Virus record (IMG/VR): IMGVR_UViG_3300021962_006679 | Span: 1-64,000 of that record | Length of the DNA stretch: 64,000 nucleotides | Direction: 5' to 3' (one strand) | From: a virus | In this document: positions 23,768 through 32,188 of the stretch, one piece after another | Numbering within the stretch: the first letter of the stretch is position 1 | How the letters are laid out: every line of letters starts with the position of its first letter | Notes under the pieces: model-generated | Seen by the model: the letters and a program-made list of their open reading frames with translations, nothing else | The model's database searches: none | What the model was told of the DNA's origin: nothing | Translations under genes and position numbers: made by a program

Positions 23768-23998
23768 ATGCCCAAAACAGACTTTACAGAATATGCCGGT
23801 TTAGTTACCAAGGTTGTACCCGGCGGTAAATTTTTAGTGAATTTACAGATAGATGAAAAAACCGTACACCCAATAACCGCTCATCTTAGCGGAAAAATGC
23901 GTATGCATAAGATAAACGTATTGGAGGGAGATCAGGTTACTGTGGAGGTACCTCCAAATGAGGTTACACAGGGCAGGATCACTTACAGAAAAAAATGA
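23768..23998 (+). CDS. infA: Translation initiation factor IF-1 homolog
   Basis: The 76-residue protein is an S1/OB-fold protein closely following IF-1: YAGLVTKVVPGGKFLVNL, then ITAHLSGKMRMHKINVLEGD and VEVPPNEVTQGRITYRKK. The SGKMR segment and the GRI-x-YR end are diagnostic. IF-1 occupies the ribosomal A site with IF-2 and IF-3 during initiation. The gene lacks an SD and has a late box such that the mRNA would be leaderless, so it could both use and affect non-canonical initiation. The next gene overlaps by 4 bp. Confidence 0.88.
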   Translation: MPKTDFTEYAGLVTKVVPGGKFLVNLQIDEKTVHPITAHLSGKMRMHKINVLEGDQVTVEVPPNEVTQGRITYRKK

Positions 23999-24180
23999 AT
24001 AAAGACACACAGTTTGTTTGTAAAAAAACTAATAGAATTTACGGATACGAAAATTGTACTAGCTTCGTAGATCCAGATTTTGTGCCCGGTTGCGGATGCG
24101 TAGGATACTGTATGGAAAGCAAAGAAGAACTACAAAAACGTGAGCAAAAAGTAGAACAAGCAATTAGGGCTTTAAGTTAA
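23995..24180 (+). CDS. Hypothetical cysteine-containing protein, 61 aa
   Basis: The ATG overlaps the IF-1 stop. It contains five cysteines (FVCKKTNRIYGYENCTSF, PGCGCVGYCMESKEEL), which could bind a metal or Fe-S cluster, and a charged helical tail. It directly precedes the A-type Fe-S carrier, so a shared role is possible. Not recognised. Confidence 0.65.
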   Translation: MNKDTQFVCKKTNRIYGYENCTSFVDPDFVPGCGCVGYCMESKEELQKREQKVEQAIRALS

Positions 24181-24181
24181 T

Positions 24182-24502
24182 ATGAATACTATTAAACTTA
24201 CGGATAGTGCCAAAGGATATCTAGTTCAGATAACAAAAAAAGAAAACAAACCCTATGTGTCACTAGCAATTAAGGGCGGCGGGTGCAGTGGATTTCAATA
24301 TGTTTGGGGATTGTCAGCTGATTATCCTGACGTAACATGGAGCGATCCAATTGACGACTGCCTTGTTGTAGATCCTATGGCAGAGTTAATGCTGTTTGGG
24401 TGCACTATCGATTATGTAACTGAACTTGGTGGTAGTTTTCTAAAAGTAATAAATCCAAACGCAACTGCATCCTGCGGTTGTGGGGAAAGTTTTAGCGTAT
24501 AA
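24182..24502 (+). CDS. A-type iron-sulfur carrier (IscA/ErpA/HesB family)
   Basis: The 106-residue protein has the three conserved cysteines of the family: KGGGCSGFQYVW and the C-terminal SCGCGESFSV, with YVTELGGSFLKVINPNA before it. A-type carriers pass Fe-S clusters to apoproteins. In this genome radical SAM proteins are possible clients. HesB-like genes are known from marine T4-like phages, sometimes next to tail genes as here. The family member cannot be fixed by eye. Confidence 0.9.
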   Translation: MNTIKLTDSAKGYLVQITKKENKPYVSLAIKGGGCSGFQYVWGLSADYPDVTWSDPIDDCLVVDPMAELMLFGCTIDYVTELGGSFLKVINPNATASCGCGESFSV

Positions 24503-24506
24503 TTCT

Positions 24507-24514
24507 AATAAATA
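24507..24514 (+). promoter_or_regulatory. T4-type late promoter box of the 833-aa virion gene
   Basis: AATAAATA, 15 bp before the ATG at 24530. The predicted start (about 24520) lies within the 5' arm of the hairpin at 24514-24540. Confidence 0.7.
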
Positions 24515-24540
24515 CCATAAACACAAGGAATGTTTATGGT
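24514..24540 (+). promoter_or_regulatory. Start-codon hairpin
   Basis: ACCATAAACA (24514-24523) pairs perfectly with TGTTTATGGT (24531-24540). The loop holds AAGGA, and most of the start codon lies at the base of the 3' arm. Readthrough RNA would fold it. RNA started at the late box would lack most of the 5' arm. Confidence 0.6.
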
Positions 24541-27031
24541 AGCACCAGTATGGGTAACTCCCCCAGGGACACTAGGCACTATTGTTGAAGAAGAGTTTTA
24601 TCAGATTCAACTAGATGCTACAAATGCAGCAACATACGAGCATTTGAGCGGTTTTTTACCAGACGGAATTCGCATTACAATCTATGGGCAATGCGAAGGT
24701 TTTCCAAAAAATATAGATTACATTCAGGGTGTGCCTAAATCAGTAACAACTGACACTGTAAATCAGTTCACTGTTAGAGCTACTAGTGAGGATGGTTTAG
24801 TGGCTGACCGTGTTTTTACTTTAACAGTAACTGGTCCAGACGCTCCCATTATTAATGCACTACCAGCCAGTAACCTAGGTAGTTATTTTGATGGTGACCA
24901 AATAAATGTTCAACTTACAGCAACAGACGCTGATACAGCAGACACCCAAACATGGAAACTAATATCAGGGGAATTACCTGACGGAGTTACACTTAGTACA
25001 TCAGGACTTTTAAGTGGTTGGATCACTCCTATGCCAACAGAAACTGGGGACAGTGGCTGGGACGAAAATAACTTTGACATTGGAAGTTTTGACTTTACTA
25101 CAGTAAGCACCAATGTAACATACAAGTTTAAGGTGCAGGTTAGCGATAGCGGCGGTCTAACAAGTAGTAAAGAATACACATTATTTGTTGCCAGTAGAAA
25201 CACACTAACTGCTGATAGCACGGTATTCACAGCAGACACTTATGCACCTACAGCAAGTTCAACTAGTATTGAGAGTAAGATTACTGCTGATTTAAATGAT
25301 AAAAGAACACCATATTTAAAAACACAACCAGCAGACTTTGGTGAAATTTTACATGACAATTATTACAGTTTCCAGTTTGTTGGTGTAGATTTTGATGCAG
25401 ACATTTTAGAATATAGTATAACGACTGGTGCTGGATTAGGGTACGACGCTGATGGAGTAGGATATGATGCAGCAGCATTAGATAGAGGTGATTTAGAATT
25501 GCCTCCTGGTATGACATTAGATCCTAACTCAGGCTGGCTTACAGGTTACATACCTTCGCAGGCAGCAACTAAAAAAGACTATAAATTTGGTATACAAGTC
25601 CGTAAAAAAAATTATCCAGAGTATATAAGTGACATAACATTTTTTACACTTACAATTATAGGAAATATAGCAGGAACAGTTACTTGGCCAGCAGCAGACC
25701 TAGGAACTATTGACACTGGAGCAATAAGCGAACTAGATGTTCGTGCAACTATTAGCAATAACAAGAGTGTAAAATACGTTCTTAAAACAACGTATTCCAA
25801 TAATCTCCCACAAGGATTGAGATTGGAACAAAATGGACTAATTACAGGCCGTGTAAGTTTTAACCATCTTATGTTTGATACTGGATCTACTAGTTTTGAC
25901 AAAAACAGTACACAGGTATCTGAAACAACCTTCGAAAGAAAGCATACATTTACTGTAAGAGTCTTTAGTGACGACCTAACAATAGATACTTTTCAAACAT
26001 TTAATATTGTAATTAAACCAAGCAGTTTTAAACCTTATGAGGCACTTTATGCTAAAGCACTAATAAGCAGTGGACAAAAAGACATTCATAGCATTCTTAT
26101 TAACAACAGTGATGATATCGACCCTAACAGTGTTTACAGACTTGGCGATCTAAACTTTGGCATACAGCAAAATATTAGAGCACTTGTTACAAGCGGACTT
26201 AATCCTGCTCTGTTAACTGATTATGTTGAAGCCATGGCTTATAATCATCACAATAATATTTTAAGATTTGGTGATATTAAAGTTGCTACAGCATATGAAT
26301 CCGACGGAACTACAAAAAAGTATGAAGTTGTCTATGTTACACTAGTTGACAAGAGCCTGGGTATAGATCCTACAACTAAACTCCCCAGTGCACCCAAGCA
26401 ACAAATCGATTTAGCAAAACAACAGAGTGTAACTGCTATGAGCGGATTTAATAGACGTCTTAGTGTAGACAGTTTGGGGCTAAGTGCTGACAGCGGCGGG
26501 TTTACTGGTGATGAACACAATTACAGATATGCCTATCCAAACAGTATAGAAAATATGCGATCACGCATTAAGGATGGCATAGGATATGCTGTACTAGAAA
26601 GATTAACTTTACCACAGTGGATGCAGGACAAACAAATAGACACTGGCGGCAATATATTAGGTTATACACTTGCGGTGCCATTGGTATTTTGTAAACCTGG
26701 ATCTGGCAAAAAAGTTGCATATCTTATTGGCCAACGAATTAGTAGTAGTAATATAGATCTAAAGAAAATAAGTTTTGAAGTTGATAGATTTATTCTTGAT
26801 AATAATTTAAGTCAGTACTATAATAAGACTACAGGTGCATGGTCAAGTGCAGGACAAACTACATTTGATGTTGCTACAACTGAAATGACATTAGATGGAG
26901 ATGGAACCAGGTTTTTTGCAAATGCAGACCAATATGCAGATCCAGACCAAAATGACCAATATATCAAGTTCCCCAAACGAGACATCTTCCGCTATGATCG
27001 TGCCAGTTCAGGATTTGAATACAATATTTAA
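24530..27031 (+). CDS. Large virion protein with putative Ig-like (He_PIG) repeats
   Basis: The 833-residue protein contains repeats of the GELPDGVTLSTSGLLSGWI type (near residues 145-165, 325-345 and 430-450), the He_PIG/Ig-like motif common in marine phage baseplate or fibre proteins. The C-terminal part (DPNSVYRLGDLNFGIQQNIR onward) is not repeat-like and resembles structural proteins of T4-like cyanophages. ATG 24530 and 24536 are both possible. It is probably a tail or adsorption component expressed late. Confidence 0.75.
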   Translation: MFMVAPVWVTPPGTLGTIVEEEFYQIQLDATNAATYEHLSGFLPDGIRITIYGQCEGFPKNIDYIQGVPKSVTTDTVNQFTVRATSEDGLVADRVFTLTVTGPDAPIINALPASNLGSYFDGDQINVQLTATDADTADTQTWKLISGELPDGVTLSTSGLLSGWITPMPTETGDSGWDENNFDIGSFDFTTVSTNVTYKFKVQVSDSGGLTSSKEYTLFVASRNTLTADSTVFTADTYAPTASSTSIESKITADLNDKRTPYLKTQPADFGEILHDNYYSFQFVGVDFDADILEYSITTGAGLGYDADGVGYDAAALDRGDLELPPGMTLDPNSGWLTGYIPSQAATKKDYKFGIQVRKKNYPEYISDITFFTLTIIGNIAGTVTWPAADLGTIDTGAISELDVRATISNNKSVKYVLKTTYSNNLPQGLRLEQNGLITGRVSFNHLMFDTGSTSFDKNSTQVSETTFERKHTFTVRVFSDDLTIDTFQTFNIVIKPSSFKPYEALYAKALISSGQKDIHSILINNSDDIDPNSVYRLGDLNFGIQQNIRALVTSGLNPALLTDYVEAMAYNHHNNILRFGDIKVATAYESDGTTKKYEVVYVTLVDKSLGIDPTTKLPSAPKQQIDLAKQQSVTAMSGFNRRLSVDSLGLSADSGGFTGDEHNYRYAYPNSIENMRSRIKDGIGYAVLERLTLPQWMQDKQIDTGGNILGYTLAVPLVFCKPGSGKKVAYLIGQRISSSNIDLKKISFEVDRFILDNNLSQYYNKTTGAWSSAGQTTFDVATTEMTLDGDGTRFFANADQYADPDQNDQYIKFPKRDIFRYDRASSGFEYNI

Positions 27032-27033
27032 TT

Positions 27034-27041
27034 GATAAATA
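27034..27041 (+). promoter_or_regulatory. T4-type late promoter box
   Basis: GATAAATA, 27 bp before the ATG at 27069. The leader has GGAG. Confidence 0.65.
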
Positions 27042-27068
27042 ATAATGTTCCCATGGAGTTAACATAGT

Positions 27069-27800
27069 ATGGCTAGTAATATCAATGCAAATAATATAGA
27101 CGGTACTTATCCTATCGCGGGTCAGGACAACGATAGTCAAGGCTTCAGAGATAATTTTACTAATATCAAAACAAACTTCACAAATGCAAAATCTGAAATA
27201 GAAGACCTCCAAAGCAAAGTTGTTCTTAAAAGCGCACTTATAGGCACAAGTTTAAGCAATGCCGGCGGTGGCTCTATTATGAGCGATTTCCAACTCCAGG
27301 ACATGAGCGAAACCCGTGTGGCAAAGGGAACAACTAGCGGCACAGTAACTATTGAATATACTAGTGGTGGGTATCAGACAGTAACAACTAGCGGAAATAT
27401 TAGTCTTGAGTTTACTAATTTCAGCGCAAGTGGAACACTTAGCAGAGTAAGAGTAGAAATTACAATTGCAAGTGCTAGCCACACAGTGACACTTCCAAGT
27501 GCAGTCACAATTGGCGCTAACACACTACAAGGTATTGTTCCAGCAACCAAAGTTATTACCTTTGATGCTGCTGGTACATACATTTTCGAATTTACGACAG
27601 ATGACTCGGGTACAACTATTGCAGTAAATGATCTTACCCGTAACCGCACCCAAATGGATGTACGCACACCAGCAAACACTGGACAGAGCGGCGATGTTGC
27701 AGGCATGGCAGTAGTTGATAGCAGTTACATTTATGTTTGCACAGGAACATATGATGGATCTACAGTTATCTGGAAGCGTGTAGGTATTAGTGCCTACTAA
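27069..27800 (+). CDS. Virion structural protein (T4-like marine phage type)
   Basis: The 243-residue protein starts SNINANNIDGTYPIAGQDND then SQGFRDNFTNIKTNF, a start that I recall from structural proteins of marine T4-like phages. The middle is Ser/Thr-rich beta structure (TVTIEYTSGGYQTVTTSGNI), and the end AVVDSSYIYVCTGTYDGSTV with WKRVGISAY is a typical fibre or neck tip. Late box upstream. Confidence 0.72.
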   Translation: MASNINANNIDGTYPIAGQDNDSQGFRDNFTNIKTNFTNAKSEIEDLQSKVVLKSALIGTSLSNAGGGSIMSDFQLQDMSETRVAKGTTSGTVTIEYTSGGYQTVTTSGNISLEFTNFSASGTLSRVRVEITIASASHTVTLPSAVTIGANTLQGIVPATKVITFDAAGTYIFEFTTDDSGTTIAVNDLTRNRTQMDVRTPANTGQSGDVAGMAVVDSSYIYVCTGTYDGSTVIWKRVGISAY

Positions 27801-27820
27801 GTTATACTAAGGTATAAACA

Positions 27821-28588
27821 ATGCAAGACGCAGAATTTGTTGTTAGTGCAGCTCAAGGCTGTTTTGGCAATCATTTGAGATGGCTGTTGTTACTTGACCC
27901 AAAATTTAATTTTAAATTTACTGACTTTAATTTACAACCTAGTAAATTTTATACATATCAAGATATGTATTTCCACAAGTATGGTCATCTAAACTACAAT
28001 GACTTTAAAAATTTAAATCCTGATTCGATAGACCAAAAGTTGTTAACGGATTATGTTAATGATTTTGATTTACCTACACTAGACTTTACTTCAACCGAAT
28101 CAAAAATTAAATCTATTGAAAATTATGTATATCCTAAAAGTAGAACTTGGCACAATTGGTTATACTTTGAATTTAAATTTAGGGAGATTATACAATGTAT
28201 AACTTTTGACCATTTTATTCCAGATTTTAAATCAAATATAAAATATTTAAGCCTAGTTCCAGACAATGTACATAATGCTTTTAAATGGTATGTAAAGTGG
28301 AATAGTGGCTTAAATGCTATATCTAAAGATGAACTGTTATGGGACATTAATAACTTTAAAAATAATACCGTCAAATCAATGTCTACTAACCCAAATGTAT
28401 GTATGTTAAATTCTGATATTTTGTATAATCATACATTAGATAAGGATATATACAAAAAGGCAATTAATCATTTTGGACTATCAGACTGTTATAATCAAGC
28501 AAATTATGTCCATGGTCTTTGGTATGAGTTGCATAAAAACTCAGAAAGACAAATGATAAGTGACTTAAAAGAGTTGTTTGAATTATAA
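27821..28588 (+). CDS. Hypothetical protein, 255 aa
   Basis: It starts MQDAEFVVSAAQGCFGNHLR then WLLLLDPKF, a glycine-containing loop after a strand that might be a degenerate phosphate-binding loop as in sulfotransferase-like proteins, but the evidence is thin. The rest is rich in Asn, Lys, Phe and Tyr. It follows a virion gene by 20 bp. Function not recognised. Confidence 0.65.
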   Translation: MQDAEFVVSAAQGCFGNHLRWLLLLDPKFNFKFTDFNLQPSKFYTYQDMYFHKYGHLNYNDFKNLNPDSIDQKLLTDYVNDFDLPTLDFTSTESKIKSIENYVYPKSRTWHNWLYFEFKFREIIQCITFDHFIPDFKSNIKYLSLVPDNVHNAFKWYVKWNSGLNAISKDELLWDINNFKNNTVKSMSTNPNVCMLNSDILYNHTLDKDIYKKAINHFGLSDCYNQANYVHGLWYELHKNSERQMISDLKELFEL

Positions 28589-28591
28589 ATA
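28584..28591 (+). promoter_or_regulatory. T4-type late promoter box
   Basis: A perfect TATAAATA overlapping the previous stop codon, 23 bp before the ATG at 28615. Confidence 0.7.
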
Positions 28592-28614
28592 AGTACATAA
28601 CAGGAAACAAAACA

Positions 28615-28950
28615 ATGAATAATGATGAATTTAGATCACTGCAAAATAAACTAGCAAGCATCCAAGCACTAGGCGACATGCGTTTGTCTACACAACCAAT
28701 TGTGGAAGACAAAGAAAATGCAAAAAGCGAACTATTAGCAATTCTTCATCAACTTGAAGATTTAAGCCGTGAAGCTTCTGCTATTATGCAGTCTAATTTC
28801 CCAAATTCTTATCGCCAAGCTCAAGCATATGGCTCACTACTATTTGGTAAGAGCAAGAATCCATACGATACAACATTTGAACAACTTATTCTAAACCTAG
28901 ATCAAGAAGATACAGACTTTGCTGACGACGACTACAGAGAAGAAGACTGA
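28615..28950 (+). CDS. Conserved phage hypothetical, 111 aa
   Basis: A helical, acidic protein (NNDEFRSLQNKLASIQALGD, AKSELLAILHQLEDLSREAS) with a conserved-looking PNSYRQAQAYGSLLFGKSKN centre and an acidic tail. Similar short proteins occur in marine T4-like phages, with no role known to me. AGGA precedes the ATG. Confidence 0.7.
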   Translation: MNNDEFRSLQNKLASIQALGDMRLSTQPIVEDKENAKSELLAILHQLEDLSREASAIMQSNFPNSYRQAQAYGSLLFGKSKNPYDTTFEQLILNLDQEDTDFADDDYREED

Positions 28951-28965
28951 GACCTATTATATAAA

Positions 28966-28993
28966 TTGACTTAATGAACTCCTGTAGTATAAT
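28966..28993 (+). promoter_or_regulatory. Sigma70-like promoter of the MazG unit
   Basis: TTGACT at 28966-28971, a 16-bp spacer and TATAAT at 28988-28993, lying across the loop of the hairpin at 28978-29006. Confidence 0.82.
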
Positions 28994-29011
28994 AAACTAT
29001 AGGAGTTTTTT
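28978..29011 (+). terminator. Hairpin with U-tract overlapping promoter and SD of mazG
   Basis: The arm at 28978-28988 (ACTCCTGTAGT) pairs with 28996-29006 (ACTATAGGAGT, one wobble), followed by T residues to 29011. It can end upstream transcripts and also hides AGGAG. RNA from the mazG promoter starts inside it and escapes. Confidence 0.65.
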
Positions 29012-29012
29012 A

Positions 29013-29417
29013 ATGACGCAAATCGACTTGAACAAGTATGCAGTATTTGTGACTGCTGTTACCAGCAACGAAAGTAAAAACAGTGCCGCTCTCGAGGCTA
29101 GCATCCGTGAATTGTCCAAACATGTTATTGTACCGCGGTTGCTTACAGCAAGTATTGGTCTAGCAAGTGAGACCGGTGAATTTAGCGAAATTGTGAAAAA
29201 GTGTTTATTTCAAGGCAAACCTGTAAATGAGGAAACATTATTTCACATGAAGCGTGAGTTGGGTGATATTATCTGGTATTGGATTCAGGGATGCTATGCA
29301 TTGAACCTAGATCCTAACGATGTAATTGCAGAGAATGTAAATAAACTGAAAGCCCGTTATCCAGGCGGAGAATTCGACGCTTATTACAGCGAAAACAGAA
29401 AAGATGGAGATCTATGA
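29013..29417 (+). CDS. mazG: MazG-like nucleotide pyrophosphohydrolase
   Basis: The 134-residue protein has TASIGLASETGEFSEIVKKC and later MKRELGDIIWYWIQGCYALN, the ExxE and ExxD metal-binding helices of the MazG/all-alpha NTP pyrophosphatase fold. Such enzymes hydrolyse NTPs or ppGpp-like nucleotides and are common in marine phages. The start at 29013 is fixed by AGGAG. The last 4 bp overlap the APS-kinase-like gene. Confidence 0.87.
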   Translation: MTQIDLNKYAVFVTAVTSNESKNSAALEASIRELSKHVIVPRLLTASIGLASETGEFSEIVKKCLFQGKPVNEETLFHMKRELGDIIWYWIQGCYALNLDPNDVIAENVNKLKARYPGGEFDAYYSENRKDGDL

Positions 29418-29842
29418 AAGTACTAATTTACGGATTACCCGGTGCTGGTAAAAGCACCCTTGCAGAACCTTTCGCTAAACTAATTGGTGGTGTTTGGATC
29501 AATGCAGATAAAGTTAGAGAACGATATAATGACTGGGACTTTAGCCCAGAGGGTAGAATTCGTCAAGCACAACGCATGCGTCATCTGGCAGATGGTGTAG
29601 TAATGGCTGGCAAAACTGCTGTTGCTGATTTTGTTTGCCCAACAGAACGAGCTCGTAAAGAGTTCGGTGCAGACTTTACTGTATGGATGGATACTATAGA
29701 AGCTGGCAGATTTGAAGATACTAATGCAATGTTTGAAAAGCCAGCCAAAGTAGACTACCATGTTAAGGCTTGGTTCGATGACACCCCGCAACAACTAATA
29801 GATGTTGTTAAAGTATGGATGGAGAGAAACGATGAGCTTTGA
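29414..29842 (+). CDS. P-loop kinase, adenylylsulfate kinase (CysC)-like
   Basis: The 142-residue protein has the Walker A GLPGAGKST at residues 7-15, then WINADKVRERYNDWDFSPEG with RIRQAQRM, which matches the NADxxR and NDWDFS-x-EGR segments of APS kinases. APS kinase makes PAPS, the donor for sulfotransferases. The protein is shorter than CysC (about 180-200). A related phosphoramidate or other kinase is an alternative. It overlaps the HxGH nucleotidyltransferase. Confidence 0.75.
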   Translation: MKVLIYGLPGAGKSTLAEPFAKLIGGVWINADKVRERYNDWDFSPEGRIRQAQRMRHLADGVVMAGKTAVADFVCPTERARKEFGADFTVWMDTIEAGRFEDTNAMFEKPAKVDYHVKAWFDDTPQQLIDVVKVWMERNDEL

Positions 29843-30305
29843 CTTCCAAAAACCAACCGTCCAAATGCTGGGCCGCTGGCAACCCTGGCACGATGGACAT
29901 ACGGCTCTGTTTAAGAAAGCATTAGCTATAACAGGTCAAGTATGTATCATGGTGCGAGATGTAGGTGGTATTGTTGGTTCTGATGCCGGTGCCGGGCGCA
30001 CCGCAACCGTACAAAGTGATAATCCTTTTGATTTTAAAACTGTAGTTGAGAACATTAAAATTGGTTTAGGCAAACATGGTTTTGCCTATTATGAAGAATA
30101 TACAGTTATGCTAGTGCCTAATATTGTTGATATTAGTTATGGTCGCGGAGTAGGTTATACATTTACTGAACATGATCTAGGCGCAGCCGTACACGATATT
30201 AGTGCAACAAAGATTCGTGCTCGGATGCGTGAAGAAGGTACTCTTGCTAAAGTAGAAACACTACAAGTTGATCATGTAGCTGTAGTTGGCGGTGCTAACG
30301 ATTAG
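29832..30305 (+). CDS. Cytidylyltransferase-like nucleotidyltransferase (HxGH family)
   Basis: The 157-residue protein has GRWQPWHDGHTALFKKAL near the N-terminus, the GRFxPxHxGH signature of the NMNAT/PPAT/cytidylyltransferase superfamily, and ISATKIRARMREEG near the end, the ISxTxIR nucleotide-binding motif. It overlaps the kinase upstream by 11 bp. Whether it supplies APS, a CDP-alcohol or NAD-type products cannot be told. The N-terminal domain of the protein at 61398 belongs to the same superfamily. Confidence 0.82.
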   Translation: MSFDFQKPTVQMLGRWQPWHDGHTALFKKALAITGQVCIMVRDVGGIVGSDAGAGRTATVQSDNPFDFKTVVENIKIGLGKHGFAYYEEYTVMLVPNIVDISYGRGVGYTFTEHDLGAAVHDISATKIRARMREEGTLAKVETLQVDHVAVVGGAND

Positions 30306-30313
30306 GAAATGTT

Positions 30314-30559
30314 ATGCATCCACTAGCACCAAACTTTTCAGACATGTCAGACGCTGATTTAAATGAAAATATTAAAAAACTTCAAACTAGGTTAAGTCAT
30401 GCTTATAGAACTAGTTCTAGTGTGGTGCCTCAAATTCAAATGTTATTGCAAGATTACATTGAAGAACGTGGACGCAGAGATAAAGAATCATTAGATAAAC
30501 TCATGCAAAAAAGCAAGGACTCAGGAAATGACTGGGACGACATTATTGACATTGGATAA
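30314..30559 (+). CDS. Conserved phage hypothetical, 81 aa
   Basis: MHPLAPNFSDMSDADLNENI followed by KKLQTRLSHAYRT and MLLQDYIEERGRRDKESLD, a mostly helical protein like small conserved proteins of T4-like cyanophages. No function known to me. GGAAAT lies upstream of the ATG, a weak SD. Confidence 0.7.
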   Translation: MHPLAPNFSDMSDADLNENIKKLQTRLSHAYRTSSSVVPQIQMLLQDYIEERGRRDKESLDKLMQKSKDSGNDWDDIIDIG

Positions 30560-30562
30560 GTC

Positions 30563-31189
30563 ATGATTACACTTAAACATAAATTTTTAGCTACTATAAT
30601 TATTGATGGACAAATTCTTCCCAACAGTTGGGACCTAAACATAGACATGGTTCCTAATCCTAGTGAGTCTACTCACGATATTAGTGTAGTTACTGATCGT
30701 GTAAATGTTTGGATAGAAAGTATGCTAGACAACAGTATGCTTGTTGGGCCTGGCGATATGCATTTGTTAAAAGAAATGGAATGTCCATTTAGCATAGGTG
30801 TTCATCCATTGCCTGATGAACCCTACGATAGAATGATTGCAATTTGCTTATACACCAAGTTAAGTGCTATAATGGAAAAAAAGATGTTTATTAATAGCAT
30901 CTGGTTAGAAAGTTATCAAAGTGAAGGCATCAGCCACACTTACACTAGTGAAGAAGGCGACGGCGATTTACTCAAGGCTCTAGCAGAACCTGGCAATGAA
31001 GAGTTTGCAAGTTATTGGTACAGAAAAGATCCAGTATTCTTTAGAGTAGACGCAGATGGTATGGAACTAAAAGAACAAACCTGGGGAGAACTAGGGCTGG
31101 CATTGAAGTCTGAAGAAGATGGCAAAGTTATTCCAATGCGGTTCAAGCCAAGAATAATTCCTGGTGACAAGGGAGATGATATTGCTTAG
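30563..31189 (+). CDS. Conserved phage hypothetical, 208 aa
   Basis: It begins MITLKHKFLATIIIDGQILP and has a beta-rich N-terminal half, then HTYTSEEGDGDLLKALAEPG and FASYWYRKDPVFF. It overlaps the DnaE-like gene downstream. I do not recognise a domain. The arrangement with the DnaE-like fragment may be meaningful. Confidence 0.65.
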   Translation: MITLKHKFLATIIIDGQILPNSWDLNIDMVPNPSESTHDISVVTDRVNVWIESMLDNSMLVGPGDMHLLKEMECPFSIGVHPLPDEPYDRMIAICLYTKLSAIMEKKMFINSIWLESYQSEGISHTYTSEEGDGDLLKALAEPGNEEFASYWYRKDPVFFRVDADGMELKEQTWGELGLALKSEEDGKVIPMRFKPRIIPGDKGDDIA

Positions 31190-31694
31190 TCTAGACAGTT
31201 ATGGCAGACAAGTTTATAAAGAGCAGGATGCTATAAATTTACTGTATAGAAATCCAAATGTGGACTTACAGAGTCTAAACATAAAAGATGTAGAACAATT
31301 TAATCGCGCAAGTGAAATACTGTACGCTGGTTATAGACTAGAGAAGACAGCAGATTTGGATTGTACACCTGTAGAATATCATAAACAAAACCAACAAAAC
31401 TGGCATATGCCACAAGAATATAAAGATCTAGATATAGCAAAATGGTGTTTAGATCGTTGTACACACGCAGAACAGTTGCAAAGAGTTGGAACTGAACTAT
31501 TACTGTATCAAGAACGGGACTTATTTCCCCTATTACAATTCCTACTTTATATGGTTGACACCATGCGAGCAAATAGTATAATATGGGGAGTAGGACGTGG
31601 TAGTAGTGTAGCAAGTTATGTATTGTATCTTATCGGAGTACACAAAGTAGACAGTTTGTATTACGATTTAGATATCACAGAATTTTTACGATAA
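31176..31694 (+). CDS. DNA polymerase III alpha-like fragment protein
   Basis: The 172-residue protein ends with WGVGRGSSVASYVLYLIGVH then KVDSLYYDLDITEFL, which closely follows the GRGSAAGSLVAYxLGIT...DPLxYxLxFERFL block of bacterial DnaE at the start of its palm. No PHP, fingers or catalytic aspartates are present. GTG 31164, ATG 31176 and TTG 31182 are all possible starts, and GGGAG at 31171 fits 31182 best. It may be a binding mimic rather than a polymerase. Confidence 0.7.
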   Translation: MILLSLDSYGRQVYKEQDAINLLYRNPNVDLQSLNIKDVEQFNRASEILYAGYRLEKTADLDCTPVEYHKQNQQNWHMPQEYKDLDIAKWCLDRCTHAEQLQRVGTELLLYQERDLFPLLQFLLYMVDTMRANSIIWGVGRGSSVASYVLYLIGVHKVDSLYYDLDITEFLR

Positions 31695-31697
31695 ATA
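31690..31697 (+). promoter_or_regulatory. T4-type late promoter box
   Basis: GATAAATA across the stop of the DnaE-like gene, 25 bp before the ATG at 31723. The leader has TAGGAG. Confidence 0.65.
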
Positions 31698-31722
31698 TAT
31701 GCGTATATTATAGGAGTTAATT

Positions 31723-32187
31723 ATGGCAAAAAGAACATATCGATCAGCAAACGGAAAAATAGTTGATTTTGGCGGCTTGTTAAGTCAAAACGAAACTGTT
31801 CCTGCCCTGGGCAATATGAATGTAAATGCAAGAGGAGACGAAATTACTCCAGACGGCACAATTACAAGAACTCGCGAACAAGTTATGCGTGAGTATCATC
31901 AAATGAGCAATGCTCAAGTGCCACAGGATGATCGCATACCTGAAAGTGCTGATGATACCTGGAGTGACTGGGAACCACGAGTAGAACCAGAACTAGTCAA
32001 AACTAGCGAGCCTGCTGTAGAAGATGTAGCAGATGAGCCAGTTACTGAAGCAGCACCAAAACCAGCGGCTGCTGAGCCTAGGCCAAGTGCTGGACTTGCT
32101 AGTGCAGTAGCAGCAGCGAGAACAGTTACACCAACTGTAACTACAAAACCCGACGCAAAAACAACCGCAGGAGTAACCAGATTATAA
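31723..32187 (+). CDS. Conserved phage protein with Ala/Pro-rich tail, 154 aa
   Basis: AKRTYRSANGKIVDFGGLLS then NMNVNARGDEITPDG is a start I recall from many T4-like marine phages. The second half is a disordered Ala/Pro/Glu-rich linker (EAAPKPAAAEPRPSAGLASA). It may be a structural or assembly factor. A full-length antisense frame over the Ala-rich region is a composition artefact. Confidence 0.72.
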   Translation: MAKRTYRSANGKIVDFGGLLSQNETVPALGNMNVNARGDEITPDGTITRTREQVMREYHQMSNAQVPQDDRIPESADDTWSDWEPRVEPELVKTSEPAVEDVADEPVTEAAPKPAAAEPRPSAGLASAVAAARTVTPTVTTKPDAKTTAGVTRL

Positions 32188-32188
32188 T

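Noticed and set aside
27252-27706. Antisense frames of 76-110 codons inside the structural gene
   Set aside because: They arise from Ser/Thr codon bias of the sense frame, lack an SD and overlap a clear virion gene.
29414-30305. Reading the kinase/nucleotidyltransferase pair as a full methyl-phosphoramidate capsule pathway
   Set aside because: The nucleotidyltransferase is of the HxGH type, not the sugar-nucleotidyltransferase type of that pathway, and the glutamine kinase and hydrolase are not seen.
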